This document shows positions 31,286 through 40,537 of a DNA stretch of 64,000 nucleotides, piece after piece. The position numbers and the translations under genes were made by a program. Numbering within the stretch: position 1 is the first letter of the stretch; each line of letters begins with the position of its first letter. Below the pieces are notes generated by a model. It had not been told where the DNA came from. It made no database searches and was given only the letters and a program-made list of their open reading frames with translations. Origin of the DNA: Paenibacillus ihbetae (GTDB taxonomy: Bacteria; Bacillota; Bacilli; Paenibacillales; Paenibacillaceae); NCBI RefSeq assembly GCF_002741055.1, contig NZ_CP016809.1, positions 2,688,501 through 2,752,500 on the forward strand, read 5' to 3'.

Positions 31286-32284
31286 TTAGCTGTATTTAAA
31301 GATCGTTCCGAGCGTAGTGGAGCCGGGTCCATACCGCTCATAGGCGCCTGCCGCCTGCTCTACGGGAACGACATGCGAGATAAGCGGTCTTACGGATATT
31401 CTTCCTTCCGCAAGCAGACGGATATATTCGGCGACATTGCGCCCTTCCGTCCAGCGTACGAAGCCGATCGGATAATCACGGTTCTCCAGCTCGTAGTTCG
31501 CATCATAGCGTCCCGGACCGCCTGCCCGCGAGATGAGGACCTGCGCCTCCTTGACGAACATCTTTTCCCTGGAGTACACGGTGGTCAAATCGCCGACAAT
31601 GACGATGTTCCCCTTGTCCCGGATCCAACCCATCGAGGCGTTGATCAGCTCCTCCCCAGGGCCGCTTGCACACAAAATAACGCTGTCCACGCCCTGCCCA
31701 CCCGTCATGCGCCGGATGCTCTCTTCCAGCTGCTCACGGCTATCGAAGGCATGCGGGATATACTCCCGCATCTCCTTCACCCGCTCCGGATTCAGGTCGA
31801 ATCCGGCGACGGGGAAAGCCGCCGCATGCGCTATCTGGGCGATCAGCTGGCCGAGAATACCCAGGCCCACGACGACGGCAGACTCGCCGAAGCGTAAGTC
31901 AGCCACCCGCAGCGCATGAATCGCGATCGCTCCGAGACCTGCGAATGCCGCTTCTTCCGGATCAACCCCATCCGGTACCGCTGCCGTCAAATTCGAGGGA
32001 ACGGTGAGCACCTCGGCATGGCGCACATAAGGCGCACCGTAACAGGCGACGCGCTGGCCGACCGACAGGCCGCTGACGCGTTCCCCGACCGCTTCGATCA
32101 CCCCGACCGCACTGTAACCCATTACCACAGGCTGATCCGAAGCTCTTTTGATAAACGTCATTTCGGTTCCCGGGCTGACGGCCGAATACTCGGTGCGTAT
32201 TCGAACATGCCCCGCCGGCACATCAACCGGCTCCTCCAGATCGGCAATGATCACATTGCCTTGAATCGTAGCCACCGCCTTCAT
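31286..32284 (-). CDS. Medium-chain zinc-binding-type dehydrogenase/reductase
   Basis: This 332-residue MDR-superfamily oxidoreductase has a GroES-like N-domain (VRIRTEYSAVSPGTEM.., GYSAVGVIEAVGERV) and a Rossmann domain with AVVVGLGILGQLIAQIAHA near residue 140-158. The Cys/His zinc ligands of classical alcohol dehydrogenases are not obvious: the catalytic Cys position reads SAVSPGTE, as in BchC-like or dehydrogenases with altered metal sites. ATG 32284 has GGAGGCATC upstream; 27 bases separate it from the AraC gene. It probably oxidises a sugar alcohol or sugar carbonyl in the same pathway as the FAD enzyme. Confidence 0.83.
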   Translation of the reverse strand: MKAVATIQGNVIIADLEEPVDVPAGHVRIRTEYSAVSPGTEMTFIKRASDQPVVMGYSAVGVIEAVGERVSGLSVGQRVACYGAPYVRHAEVLTVPSNLTAAVPDGVDPEEAAFAGLGAIAIHALRVADLRFGESAVVVGLGILGQLIAQIAHAAAFPVAGFDLNPERVKEMREYIPHAFDSREQLEESIRRMTGGQGVDSVILCASGPGEELINASMGWIRDKGNIVIVGDLTTVYSREKMFVKEAQVLISRAGGPGRYDANYELENRDYPIGFVRWTEGRNVAEYIRLLAEGRISVRPLISHVVPVEQAAGAYERYGPGSTTLGTIFKYS

Positions 32285-32311
32285 ATGATGCCTCCTGCTT
32301 CCTTGCAGCCC

Positions 32312-34552
32312 TTATTTCCCCGAGGCCTTACGGTACTCGCTCGGGGAGACGCCGCAATACTTTTTAAATGTCGTTGTGAACGTGGACGAATTCGAGTAGC
32401 CCGTCTTCTCGCCGATTTCAGCGATGCTGAGCTCCGTATTGCGGAGATATTCCCGGGCATGAGCCAGCCGGACCTTGTTCAAATACTCCACGTAATTGAC
32501 GCCGAATGTCTTCTTGAAATAATTCGAGAAGTATTTGGAGCTTGTATCCAGCACCTCCGCCATATGGTCCAGGTACAGATTCTCCATGTAATGAAGCTCG
32601 ATATATTGAGAGATGAATGCCGGATTCAGCTTGCTGCGCGGATCGTGATTGCGCATATTCGCGACCACGCGAATCACTTCAACCAGCGCATCCTGAATTT
32701 CCTTGTACGTAAACGCATGATCGACCTTGCGGATAAAGGCGCTCTCCAGCTGGAACAGCTCGCTGCGGTCCGCGGCGGAGGATTCCGCCTGCTTCAGGAC
32801 AAAGAAAAACATGCTTTTGGCGATATGGACCATCTGATGATGATGAATTTGCAGTGAGACGTTCTCCTGAATGATCTCATTGACGATCCGCAGCCCTTCA
32901 TCCACCTTACCGCTCAACATGCAGTTGCTCAGCTTCTCGATCTCCTGAAGCGGGAAATACAGCTCGGGGACGTACCGGATGCGTTCCGTGTCGACAATCA
33001 CTGTTCCCTCGTTCACATGCCGGTACAGCAGCCCTTCCTTAATATTTTCATAGGCGACGCGGCAGTTGCCGATCTTGGACTCGTAAGCCCGGCTGACGCA
33101 TCCCCAAACCCCGAATGCCTGCAGATAACTTTGCTTTGCTGCCTCGAGGAAGTCCTCGAACCGCCGCACCAGCTTCTTTCGCTCCGAGGGCTGGTCAAGG
33201 CCGATCAGCGCCACAAACTGCAAATGCTCGATATGATACACAACCGCATGCTCGTAACGAGCCGTCAAATCGCTTCGAATCGCTGCCGTCAGCTCCTCCA
33301 GCACGAATCCGCCCTCCGAGTCCGGCTTGTCTTCCGGCTGCAAATAGATTGCCGCCATCACGAAATGCCTGCTCTGGAAAAAATGCGTGTACTGCTTCTG
33401 CATCTGGATTTCCTGCTCCCGCGAATGATTCTGCCCATCAAGGGTTTGCAGGAAGACGCCCCTTCGTATTTCTTCATCAACTAGGTCCATTTGCTTCTTC
33501 AGCGATTCGTTCTCTCGCTGGACCTTGATAATGCCGCTTTGAATCTTTACGAAGTCGTTCCCTTTCAGCGTGCTGCCGCCAAGCAGCTTGACGATATTTT
33601 TGACAGGCCGGTACAGGTAAACGCTGAGCAGCAGCGACATCAGCACCGCCAGCACAATCGCCCCGTACATAATCCACTGATTGGCGTCGGTGACGGAATC
33701 GATATTTTGAAACTTGTACGGCAGCTTGTTGATATAGATAAACCCGTTATAGTCGGATTTGTAGAAATTGTACTCGTAATTGCCATGCGTCAGGGAAGCT
33801 TCCTGGGACGGGTTAAAATACACATCATTCAAGATGTCCACCAAATCCAGGTCCTTCTCCGTGCTCAGTATGACGTTGCGGTTCGCATCCAGCACGATGA
33901 GCGAAGCGCCGGGGATCATCGAGTTCAGGTCGATGCCTTTCAGCAGCTTGTTCACGTTGATCAGAATCATGAGGTTTTTGTTCGATAACCGGACCTTGTT
34001 GCTGTCCACCGCAATCATCAGATTGCGCCCGTACCCGCTGCTCTGATCCATGTATACCTCGGCCGGAAATACCGTAAACTCGTGCTCGGAGCGGGTGAAG
34101 TTTTTCCAGAACATCGAGTTGTAGCGTTGGGACGTGTAGCGTCTGTCAAAGAGGGCATCCAGGTTGCTCGTTCCCCGGGTCGTAATGGCAAGATCATGAT
34201 CATCGAACGAGATGATCACGTCCTCCACGATATCCACATTGGACACGATGCTCGTCAAGTTGTCCTGCAGGGTTAGCACCCTCTCCATATCAAGCCCTCC
34301 GCTGTCCGCCTGAATCCGGTCCGAGGAAAGCGCATGAATGTTGAAGATCAGGTTGTTGATGGAGGAGAAGCTGGTATCGAAAGACTGAATGACGTTTTTG
34401 ATCACCATGCGATTGTTATCGCTCACCTTGTCATAAATCCCGCTGATGGAATTTTTGTACACGATGTAATTGAATATGAACATGATGCCGATGACCAGTT
34501 GCAGAGCGAAGAAAATCTGAAGCAATCCTCTGTTGGCGATCAGTCGATTCAT
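32312..34552 (-). CDS. Membrane-bound AraC family regulator with extracellular sensor
   Basis: This 746-residue one-component regulator has a membrane segment at about 10-32, an extracellular sensor of about 250 residues, a second membrane segment near 290-315 (WIMYGAIVLAVLMSLLLSVYLY), a cytoplasmic linker, and a C-terminal AraC double HTH (about 645-745: YLDHMAEVLDTSSKYFSNYFKKTFGVNYVEYLNKVRLAHAREYL, then IAEIGEKTGYSNSSTFTTTFKKYCGVSPSEYRK). This two-segment plus AraC layout is characteristic of Paenibacillus sugar loci. It lies within the transporter operon, so it probably senses the imported glycan outside the cell and activates the SBP promoter. Confidence 0.92.
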   Translation of the reverse strand: MNRLIANRGLLQIFFALQLVIGIMFIFNYIVYKNSISGIYDKVSDNNRMVIKNVIQSFDTSFSSINNLIFNIHALSSDRIQADSGGLDMERVLTLQDNLTSIVSNVDIVEDVIISFDDHDLAITTRGTSNLDALFDRRYTSQRYNSMFWKNFTRSEHEFTVFPAEVYMDQSSGYGRNLMIAVDSNKVRLSNKNLMILINVNKLLKGIDLNSMIPGASLIVLDANRNVILSTEKDLDLVDILNDVYFNPSQEASLTHGNYEYNFYKSDYNGFIYINKLPYKFQNIDSVTDANQWIMYGAIVLAVLMSLLLSVYLYRPVKNIVKLLGGSTLKGNDFVKIQSGIIKVQRENESLKKQMDLVDEEIRRGVFLQTLDGQNHSREQEIQMQKQYTHFFQSRHFVMAAIYLQPEDKPDSEGGFVLEELTAAIRSDLTARYEHAVVYHIEHLQFVALIGLDQPSERKKLVRRFEDFLEAAKQSYLQAFGVWGCVSRAYESKIGNCRVAYENIKEGLLYRHVNEGTVIVDTERIRYVPELYFPLQEIEKLSNCMLSGKVDEGLRIVNEIIQENVSLQIHHHQMVHIAKSMFFFVLKQAESSAADRSELFQLESAFIRKVDHAFTYKEIQDALVEVIRVVANMRNHDPRSKLNPAFISQYIELHYMENLYLDHMAEVLDTSSKYFSNYFKKTFGVNYVEYLNKVRLAHAREYLRNTELSIAEIGEKTGYSNSSTFTTTFKKYCGVSPSEYRKASGK

Positions 34553-34618
34553 TATGGATTCACCTCTCTTGATGTCATCCCTTCATATTCAACACACATG
34601 GGCCCGGTCCCTTCACGA

Positions 34619-35497
34619 TCAGCCTTTTTCGGAGCCGAGCATAACCCCCTTGGCAAAATACTTCTGCGCGAACGGATAGATCAGCAGCACCGGAATCATC
34701 GACAATACGATCGTTGCGTTCTTCATCGCCTGCGGGGCCAGCGCCGCCGCGTCGACCAGGCTCGGATTGCTGCCGTTCTCGCTGAAGATCAGCATATCGC
34801 GCAGCACCACCTGCAGCGGGTACAGCACCGAATCGTTCAAGTAGATCATCGGGATGAAGAAGCTGTTCCAGTGGCCCATGAAGTAGAACAAACCGATGGA
34901 AGCGAGCGCCGGCTTCGAGAGCGGGATCACGATCTGGAACAGGATCCGGTATTCGGATGCACCGTCGACGACAGCCGCCTCGCGCAGCGATTCCGACATA
35001 TTCTCATAGAAGCTCTTCAAAATCAGCAGCTCGAAGGTCCAGATCGCATTCGGCAGCACCAAGGCCCATACACTGTTCAGCAGCCCCAGCTCCGAGACGA
35101 TCAGATAGTTCGGAATAATGCCCGGGTTCAAGAACATGGTGATGATGATGGCCAGCAAAAAGAACTTGCGTCCGAAGAAGTTTTTGCGGGCCAGCGGGTA
35201 GGCCGCTACGGCCGTTAAGAGCAGGTTGATGGCCGTACCGAGCGCCGTGTACATGATCGTATTCAGGTACGCGCGCGGCACCCGGTCGTCATTAAGCACC
35301 TGGGCATAGGCGTCCAGATTGAAGCCCTTCGGAAACAGCGTAACATTCCCCTGCACCACCTCGGACGTCGCGCTGAGCGAAACGGCTGTAATATATATCA
35401 CGGGATAGACGGTAATGATAGCAAGACACGTCAGAATGATCGTGTTCACGATGCCAAACAATGAGACGTTTCGAAGACTGAATCGTTTGTTTACCAT
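34619..35497 (-). CDS. Sugar ABC transporter permease, LplC type
   Basis: This 292-residue permease has six membrane segments; VYPVIYITAVSLSATSEVVQGNVTLFPKGFNLDAY is the LplC-family opening, and the EAA loop is EAAVVDGASEYRILFQIVIPLSKP near residue 190. It ends YFAKGVMLGSEKG as usual. ATG 35497 has GGGAGGCAGC upstream and overlaps the LplB-type gene end by 7 bases, showing translational coupling. Confidence 0.92.
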   Translation of the reverse strand: MVNKRFSLRNVSLFGIVNTIILTCLAIITVYPVIYITAVSLSATSEVVQGNVTLFPKGFNLDAYAQVLNDDRVPRAYLNTIMYTALGTAINLLLTAVAAYPLARKNFFGRKFFLLAIIITMFLNPGIIPNYLIVSELGLLNSVWALVLPNAIWTFELLILKSFYENMSESLREAAVVDGASEYRILFQIVIPLSKPALASIGLFYFMGHWNSFFIPMIYLNDSVLYPLQVVLRDMLIFSENGSNPSLVDAAALAPQAMKNATIVLSMIPVLLIYPFAQKYFAKGVMLGSEKG

Positions 35498-36456
35498 AGT
35501 CCGCTGCCTCCCAATCGCTTGCTGAAGTAATTAGAGGATAACAGCAGGATCATCGCAACAACGGCTTCAAACAAGCCCACGGCTGCGCCATAGCTGTAAT
35601 TGCTCTCCATGAGTCCCTTCCGGTAGACGTAAGTTGAGAATACGTCGGCTACCTCGTACGTCATCGGGCTGTAGAGCAGGAGCACCTTCTCGTACCCGAT
35701 GCGCAGCATCGAACCCGTCTTCAACACGAACATAATGATGATCGTCGGAAGGATAGCGGGAATCGTAATCCGAAAAATCATATGGTGCCGCTTGGCGCCG
35801 TCCACCTTGGCCGCTTCATACAAGGAAGGGTTGATGCCCGCGATCGCTGCCATATAAATGATTGCCTCATAGCCAACGGTCGCCCAAATGTCCGAGGAGA
35901 CGTATATGGTCCGGAACCAGCTTGGTTCCCCTAAGAAGTAAATTTTCTCAAAGCCTAACGCCGCGATGAACTGGTTAATGATCCCTTGGTTCGGCGAGAG
36001 GAAATCGATAATCATACTGCTGATGATGACAACCGACAGAAAGGAGGGAAGATAGCTTAGCGTCTGTACCGAACGCTTGAACCACCGGACCCTAACCTCA
36101 TTTAAGAGAATCGCCAAAATGATCGGAAACGGAAATCCGAAAATCAGGTTGTATACGCCGAGAAGCAGCGTGTTCTTAAAGAGCAGCCAAAAATCCGGAC
36201 TGCTGAAAAATTTCTCGAAATGCTTTAGTCCCACCCAATCGCTTTCCATGATTCCGGTGAACACGCTGTAGTCTTTGAAAGCAATAATCAAGCCGTACAG
36301 GGGTCCGTATCGGAAAATAATATAAAACAACAGGCACGGAATAAACAAAATTAACAGCTGCCGGTCCCGCTTCATATGCTGAAAGGCTGCAACCATTCGT
36401 CCGCCGATTCCCCCGCGGGGAGCGGCCGGCTTCATCTCTGTCCCTGCACTTGCCAT
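35491..36456 (-). CDS. Sugar ABC transporter permease, LplB type
   Basis: This 321-residue permease has the typical opening RQLLILFIPCLLFYIIFRYGPLYGLIIAFKDYSVF and the EAA loop EAAKVDGAKRHHMIFRITIPAILP near residue 222. ATG 36456 is chosen with AAGGAGGG upstream; a longer frame to 36519 extends into the leader without a site. It follows the binding-protein gene by 84 bases and forms the channel with the LplC-type partner. Confidence 0.92.
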   Translation of the reverse strand: MASAGTEMKPAAPRGGIGGRMVAAFQHMKRDRQLLILFIPCLLFYIIFRYGPLYGLIIAFKDYSVFTGIMESDWVGLKHFEKFFSSPDFWLLFKNTLLLGVYNLIFGFPFPIILAILLNEVRVRWFKRSVQTLSYLPSFLSVVIISSMIIDFLSPNQGIINQFIAALGFEKIYFLGEPSWFRTIYVSSDIWATVGYEAIIYMAAIAGINPSLYEAAKVDGAKRHHMIFRITIPAILPTIIIMFVLKTGSMLRIGYEKVLLLYSPMTYEVADVFSTYVYRKGLMESNYSYGAAVGLFEAVVAMILLLSSNYFSKRLGGSGLW

Positions 36457-36540
36457 GGTGTTCTTTCCCTCCTTAAGAAGATGAGCAGCATCCGGGCTTC
36501 GAATCCCGGATGCCGCCATCAGCCTTATATCTGTTGATGC

Positions 36541-38163
36541 TTACTTCGTAGCTTCATCCAGTCTCTTCTGAGCGGCATTGAAGATGTCGACAAGCTGCTT
36601 GGCGCCCTGCTTTTCGGCTTGCGTTTGCCACTGCTGCCACTGGGCATCGCCATAGCTCTTGTTCAGAATGTACTTCGCGTTGAATTCATCCGCCAATTTC
36701 TTCAGCGAGGTTTGAATTTCCGCAATTGTGGCCGTTTCGTCATCCGTGAAGTTCAGCACCGGATCCAGCGGCTCGAATTTGTTGCCGTTAAGCAGCTTAT
36801 CCTGGGCTTCCTGCTCCTTCTCCGTGTAGTTGAAATACACGCTGCGTTTGTCGGCATTGACGTACAAGCCTTGCAGCCACAGACCATAGCGGTCCTCCAG
36901 CACGCTGATATCCACCAATGGAACGTCCGTCAGCTCCGGATAAACGGCTTTATCGCCTTCAAGCTTAAATGTTTCGCCTTCCACTCCCATCGTCACCAGC
37001 GTGGCGCCGGACGGGCTGGTCAAGTAGTCCAGCAGCTTCAGGGCCGCTTCCTTGTTATCATTGTTCGCCACCGCGATGCTGAAGCCGTTCGTAATGCTCT
37101 CAATCGTTTTGCCGTTGCCCGTCGGACCTACCGGGTTGCCGTAACGCAGATCATAGTTCGGGTTCTGGTCCTTCACTTGGTTGTAGAACAGATCCAGGCG
37201 GCCGATCCAGTCATAGGTAACGAAGGATTTGTTGCCGCTTGTCATCTTCGCGGTCCAGGAATCGTCGGTATCGGTCATGAATTCCGGATCAAGAAGACCC
37301 TCGTTGTACAGCTTCTTCATGAAATCGAGCATTTCCTTATGCTCCGGCTGCACGGTCGCATATTTCCAGACCTTGGCCGCTTCATCGTAATACACCGGAT
37401 AGTTGGCCCCGCCTAAGCCCCAGCCGTATGCCCAGTCGCGGAAAATATGCTCTTTCGTCTTGGAGGCGTACGGGTAGGAATCCGGATAAGCCTCCTTCAG
37501 CTTCTTAAGCGCTTGATAAAACTCCTCGGTATTCGTCCATTCCTTAATGCCCAGCTCGTCGAAAATATCCTTGCGGTACAGGAAGCCGTGGTTCACGTCA
37601 CGATTGATGTTCGCCACCGGCCAGGTATAGATGTTCCCGGATTCATCTCCATAGGATGGGATGACCCAAGGATTCTCGTCCACGTACATCCGCTTGAAAT
37701 TGGGCAGCATATCAAGGTGTTCGTTGATCGCCACGACCGCCTTCTGCTTGCCGATCTTCTTCAGCTCCGACGGCGTCAGGCCGTGGAAAATGTCCGGCAG
37801 CTTGCCGGAAGCGACCGTCACCTTCAGCTTATCGTTGAATGTCGCCGAGGAATACGCTTGAAAGTTGATCTTAATCCCCGTGCGCTTTTCGATTTCCTTG
37901 GCCAGCAAAGAGTCATTAAGGTCCGTCTTCTCGCTCGCCACCATCCATGTAAGGGTTGTCGGTTTATCCACCAGCGGCAGCGTGAGCCCGCCCGTATCTC
38001 CGTATTGGTTCGGATCGGCCGGCGCTGCCGGAGCAGGTGTTTCGCCTGAGCCGCCTCCCGCCTCCGGCGCAGCCCCCTTGCCCCCGCCGCTGCATGCAGC
38101 AAGCATCGACATGATAATGGTTAATACAAGTGCCATACGAAACCATGGTTTTGGTTTTCTCAT
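36541..38163 (-). CDS. LplA-type sugar-binding lipoprotein
   Basis: This 540-residue extracytoplasmic binding protein has lipobox SMLAACSG (Cys about 24), then a Gly/Ala/Pro linker of about 30 residues. The family features TLTWMVASEKTDLNDSLLAKEIEKRTGIKINFQ, GKLPDIFHG and the C-terminal KSYGDAQWQQWQTQAEKQGAKQLVDIFNAAQKR are clear. It is the first gene of the six-gene operon, where the binding protein is normally the most highly expressed. The start has TTAGGAGGAGCG upstream. The ligand is unknown; LplA-type proteins usually bind oligosaccharides, often uronate- or acetyl-bearing. Confidence 0.93.
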   Translation of the reverse strand: MRKPKPWFRMALVLTIIMSMLAACSGGGKGAAPEAGGGSGETPAPAAPADPNQYGDTGGLTLPLVDKPTTLTWMVASEKTDLNDSLLAKEIEKRTGIKINFQAYSSATFNDKLKVTVASGKLPDIFHGLTPSELKKIGKQKAVVAINEHLDMLPNFKRMYVDENPWVIPSYGDESGNIYTWPVANINRDVNHGFLYRKDIFDELGIKEWTNTEEFYQALKKLKEAYPDSYPYASKTKEHIFRDWAYGWGLGGANYPVYYDEAAKVWKYATVQPEHKEMLDFMKKLYNEGLLDPEFMTDTDDSWTAKMTSGNKSFVTYDWIGRLDLFYNQVKDQNPNYDLRYGNPVGPTGNGKTIESITNGFSIAVANNDNKEAALKLLDYLTSPSGATLVTMGVEGETFKLEGDKAVYPELTDVPLVDISVLEDRYGLWLQGLYVNADKRSVYFNYTEKEQEAQDKLLNGNKFEPLDPVLNFTDDETATIAEIQTSLKKLADEFNAKYILNKSYGDAQWQQWQTQAEKQGAKQLVDIFNAAQKRLDEATK

Positions 38164-38439
38164 ATATGCGCTCCTCCTAAATCTGGATATTCGTAAGTAA
38201 CTGGATTCTAGGATGCCTTCGTTATACTACCCCCGTCGTTTTCCTTCTTCATTCTCGTTCAGTCATGACCTGCCGCGTGATGCGTTTGGATGATGATCGT
38301 TCATTAGATGCTCCTGCAGGCGGTTATCCCCTCCCAAGTCCTATCGTCCTGTGCAGCTTTTTCGCGAATACATTTCTTACTATTCGTAAAGCTGCCATCG
38401 GGCTGAAGTCGATATTGCATTTTCTACCCGCCCTCATCA

Positions 38440-38453
38440 TAAAAGCGCTTTCA
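38440..38453 (-). promoter_or_regulatory. cre-like site
   Basis: The coding strand reads TGAAAGCGCTTTTA, matching the cre core TGAAAGCG. It is about 215 bases upstream of the -10-like hexamer, so it may serve an unrecognised upstream promoter or be incidental. Confidence 0.4.
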
Positions 38454-38582
38454 GGTTTTCGTAAACCATCGTATTTCATCCAGCTGGACTTTTTCCCGGA
38501 AGCCGACGTTAAAATCGCCGAATCCCTTGATACATCAGGCTTTTTGGCCGTGTAGAAAATGCTAAAGCGGTAGAAATAGAAC

Positions 38583-38615
38583 AAAAAACAAAGGGATTTC
38601 CCTCCGGAAATCCCT
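38583..38615 (-). terminator. Terminator of the serine dehydratase operon
   Basis: A perfect 10-bp stem AGGGATTTCC (38592-38601) / GGAAATCCCT (38606-38615) with a 4-base loop, followed on the minus strand by TTTGTTTTTTG. Confidence 0.85.
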
Positions 38616-38704
38616 CACATCATGTGTTCGTTTGATGTTCATTTTCTCCTCCGAAATGGAGGTAGTGCGCCTGTTTCAACCGATCAAATTCGTCAATGAC
38701 ACGG

Positions 38705-39610
38705 TCATTTGAGCTGCTCTTTGCAGCCGCTCAGCCTGCTCTTCTCTGCCGCTTCGAGAAACGCGATCACCTCGAGCGTTTCCTCTGCCGGAAGAACGGC
38801 TCGCTCCTCGGTAAACATGATCATGACCTGCTCCAGCAGGCTGGCATACCACGGCTTATCCGATGCCCCGGCATCGATAAATCGGCTGCCTTCGCTTCGA
38901 TGGATTAACGCCGTGAACCGGCCGGTGCCCCTCCGGCTCCCGCGCACCGTTCCGATACGGCCGTCTTCCCAGACGCCGGTGATCAGCTCTTCGGTCTCCG
39001 TAGAGACCGCGGTGACCTCCTTGGCGCCCCTTCCCATCACGGCATACAGCATCTCGACGGCGTGAATGCCATACCAGAAATAGTGGGACTGGGTCGGCTG
39101 CACATCCATCGGCCCCGATATGTCGGCGCCCAGAATGCCGTCTGCGCCTTCTCCGGCAAGCTCCTGGGCGAGTGCATCCGCATAGCGGAGCGAGGAGGAG
39201 CTCATCAGCGGCACGCCGGAGCCGGAGGCCGCGGCGAAGATTTCCTTCGCTTCATCCGTACGCAGCGCCAGCGGCTTATCGATGAACACCGGCTTGCCAT
39301 AGGAAGCGATCGAGCGGAACTGCCGCAGGTGCACCCGCCCATCTGCCGACAGCAGAAGGACGGCGTCACAAGCGGCAGCCACCTCTTCCGGCGTGCTCAG
39401 AATCGCGACGCCGAATTGCTCCTTGATCTCCTTCGTGAAGCCGTCCACCCGGCCGGCGCTAAGGGGAAAGTCCGGCGACCCTCCCGGGAACGCAGCCGTA
39501 ACCCGGCCGCCCGGAATATGGTACGGGTGTCCGGGATCGTTCAGCAGCCGGGTAAACGCAACCGCGTGGGACGTATCCAGTCCGATAATGCCGATATTCA
39601 ACAGCGTCAT
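38705..39610 (-). CDS. Gfo/Idh/MocA-like oxidoreductase
   Basis: This 301-residue protein has an N-terminal Rossmann domain (LLNIGIIGLDTSHAVAFTRLLND; the glycine motif reads GIIGLDTSH rather than GxGxxG) and the family's central GKPVFIDKPLALRTDEAKEIF, containing the EKP-type catalytic Lys motif here as DKP. The C-domain includes HYFWYGIHAVEMLYAVMG, with the active-site His of the family. These enzymes oxidise or reduce sugars and cyclitols with NAD(P). It begins seven bases after sdaAA and closes the operon. The altered glycine motif suggests divergent cofactor binding; substrate unknown. Confidence 0.8.
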   Translation of the reverse strand: MTLLNIGIIGLDTSHAVAFTRLLNDPGHPYHIPGGRVTAAFPGGSPDFPLSAGRVDGFTKEIKEQFGVAILSTPEEVAAACDAVLLLSADGRVHLRQFRSIASYGKPVFIDKPLALRTDEAKEIFAAASGSGVPLMSSSSLRYADALAQELAGEGADGILGADISGPMDVQPTQSHYFWYGIHAVEMLYAVMGRGAKEVTAVSTETEELITGVWEDGRIGTVRGSRRGTGRFTALIHRSEGSRFIDAGASDKPWYASLLEQVMIMFTEERAVLPAEETLEVIAFLEAAEKSRLSGCKEQLK

Positions 39611-39616
39611 ATCCGG

Positions 39617-40537
39617 CTACTCCCCCTTCCCTTTTGCACCCTTCTCGCGCAGCTTCTTGCCTTCTTTACCATAGAGGTCCTTTAAAATTTTCTTGCCGGT
39701 CGGCGTCTGTGCAAGCCCGCCCTTCGCGGTCTCCCGGTGCTTAGCCGGCATGGCCGTGCCGACCTCCAGCATGACATCGATCACTTCATCCGACGGGATG
39801 ACGCTTCGAACGCCAGCCAGCGCCATATCCGACGCCGCCAGCGCCGTAACCGCGCCGAAGCCGTTGCGGACGATGCACGGAATCTCCACCAGACCGCCGA
39901 CGGGGTCGCAGATAAGGCCCAGCGAGTTCTTCAGCGCAAGACCTACCGCATGAACCGCCTGCTCCGGCGTACCGCCGCGCAGCTCTGTCAAGGCGCCTGC
40001 GGCCATGCCGATTGCGGAGCCTACTTCGGCCTGACAGCCGCCCTCGGCGCCCGATATGAATGAATTGTTGGCAATAACATATCCGATGGCGCCCGCACTG
40101 AACAGCCCCATGACCAGATGCTCGTCATCCCAGCCGAATCGCTGCTGCGCGCTGACGAACACGCCGGGAATGATGCCGCATGAGCCGGCGGTTGGCGTGG
40201 CCACGATCCGTCCCATGGACGCGTTCACTTCCGATACGGACAGCGCATACGCGAGCGCCGTGCAGGCATCCGTGCCGAGCGCCGGCACGCCCGTTGACAA
40301 ATATTCATGAACCCGGACGGCATCGCCCCCTGTCAGGCCGCTCTTCGACGGAACCGGCTCATGAATGCCCCGATGAACCGCCTCTTTCATAATGCCGTAA
40401 TAATCGGCCATTTGCTTGAACGTTTCTTCCCGGCTTTTGCCGGTTTCCTTGATCTGCTCCTGCAGCATCAGCTGCCCGATCGTCACCTGATCCTTCTCGC
40501 AGCAGGCAATGATGTCCTTCAATGTGGAAAATTTCAT
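39617..40537 (-). CDS. sdaAA: L-serine dehydratase, iron-sulfur type, alpha subunit
   Basis: This 306-residue subunit of the [4Fe-4S] serine dehydratase has family blocks TGGDAVRVHEYLSTG, TPTAGSCGIIPG, ISGAEGGCQAEVGSAIGMAAGAL, LGLICDPVGGLVEIPCIVRN and the C-terminal KGGLAQTPTGKKI. The cysteines of EGGC, LICDP and IPC provide the cluster ligands. ATG 40537 overlaps the sdaAB stop by four bases. In the canonical reaction it gives pyruvate and ammonia from L-serine; in this operon, with an aldolase, epimerase and Gfo/Idh enzyme, it could act on a related beta-hydroxy amino acid, but no sequence feature proves that. Confidence 0.93.
   Translation of the reverse strand: MKFSTLKDIIACCEKDQVTIGQLMLQEQIKETGKSREETFKQMADYYGIMKEAVHRGIHEPVPSKSGLTGGDAVRVHEYLSTGVPALGTDACTALAYALSVSEVNASMGRIVATPTAGSCGIIPGVFVSAQQRFGWDDEHLVMGLFSAGAIGYVIANNSFISGAEGGCQAEVGSAIGMAAGALTELRGGTPEQAVHAVGLALKNSLGLICDPVGGLVEIPCIVRNGFGAVTALAASDMALAGVRSVIPSDEVIDVMLEVGTAMPAKHRETAKGGLAQTPTGKKILKDLYGKEGKKLREKGAKGKGE

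Larger units (their letters stand above)
38164..38704. other. 541-bp intergenic region upstream of the six-gene operon
   Basis: No gene is supported. It contains the SBP leader, a TATAAC -10-like hexamer (minus strand, 38221-38226) without a -35, an inverted repeat CGAATA/TATTCG (38365-38386), a cre-like site (38440-38453), and the terminator of the five-gene operon. The lack of a -35 fits activation by the AraC regulator inside the operon. Confidence 0.5.
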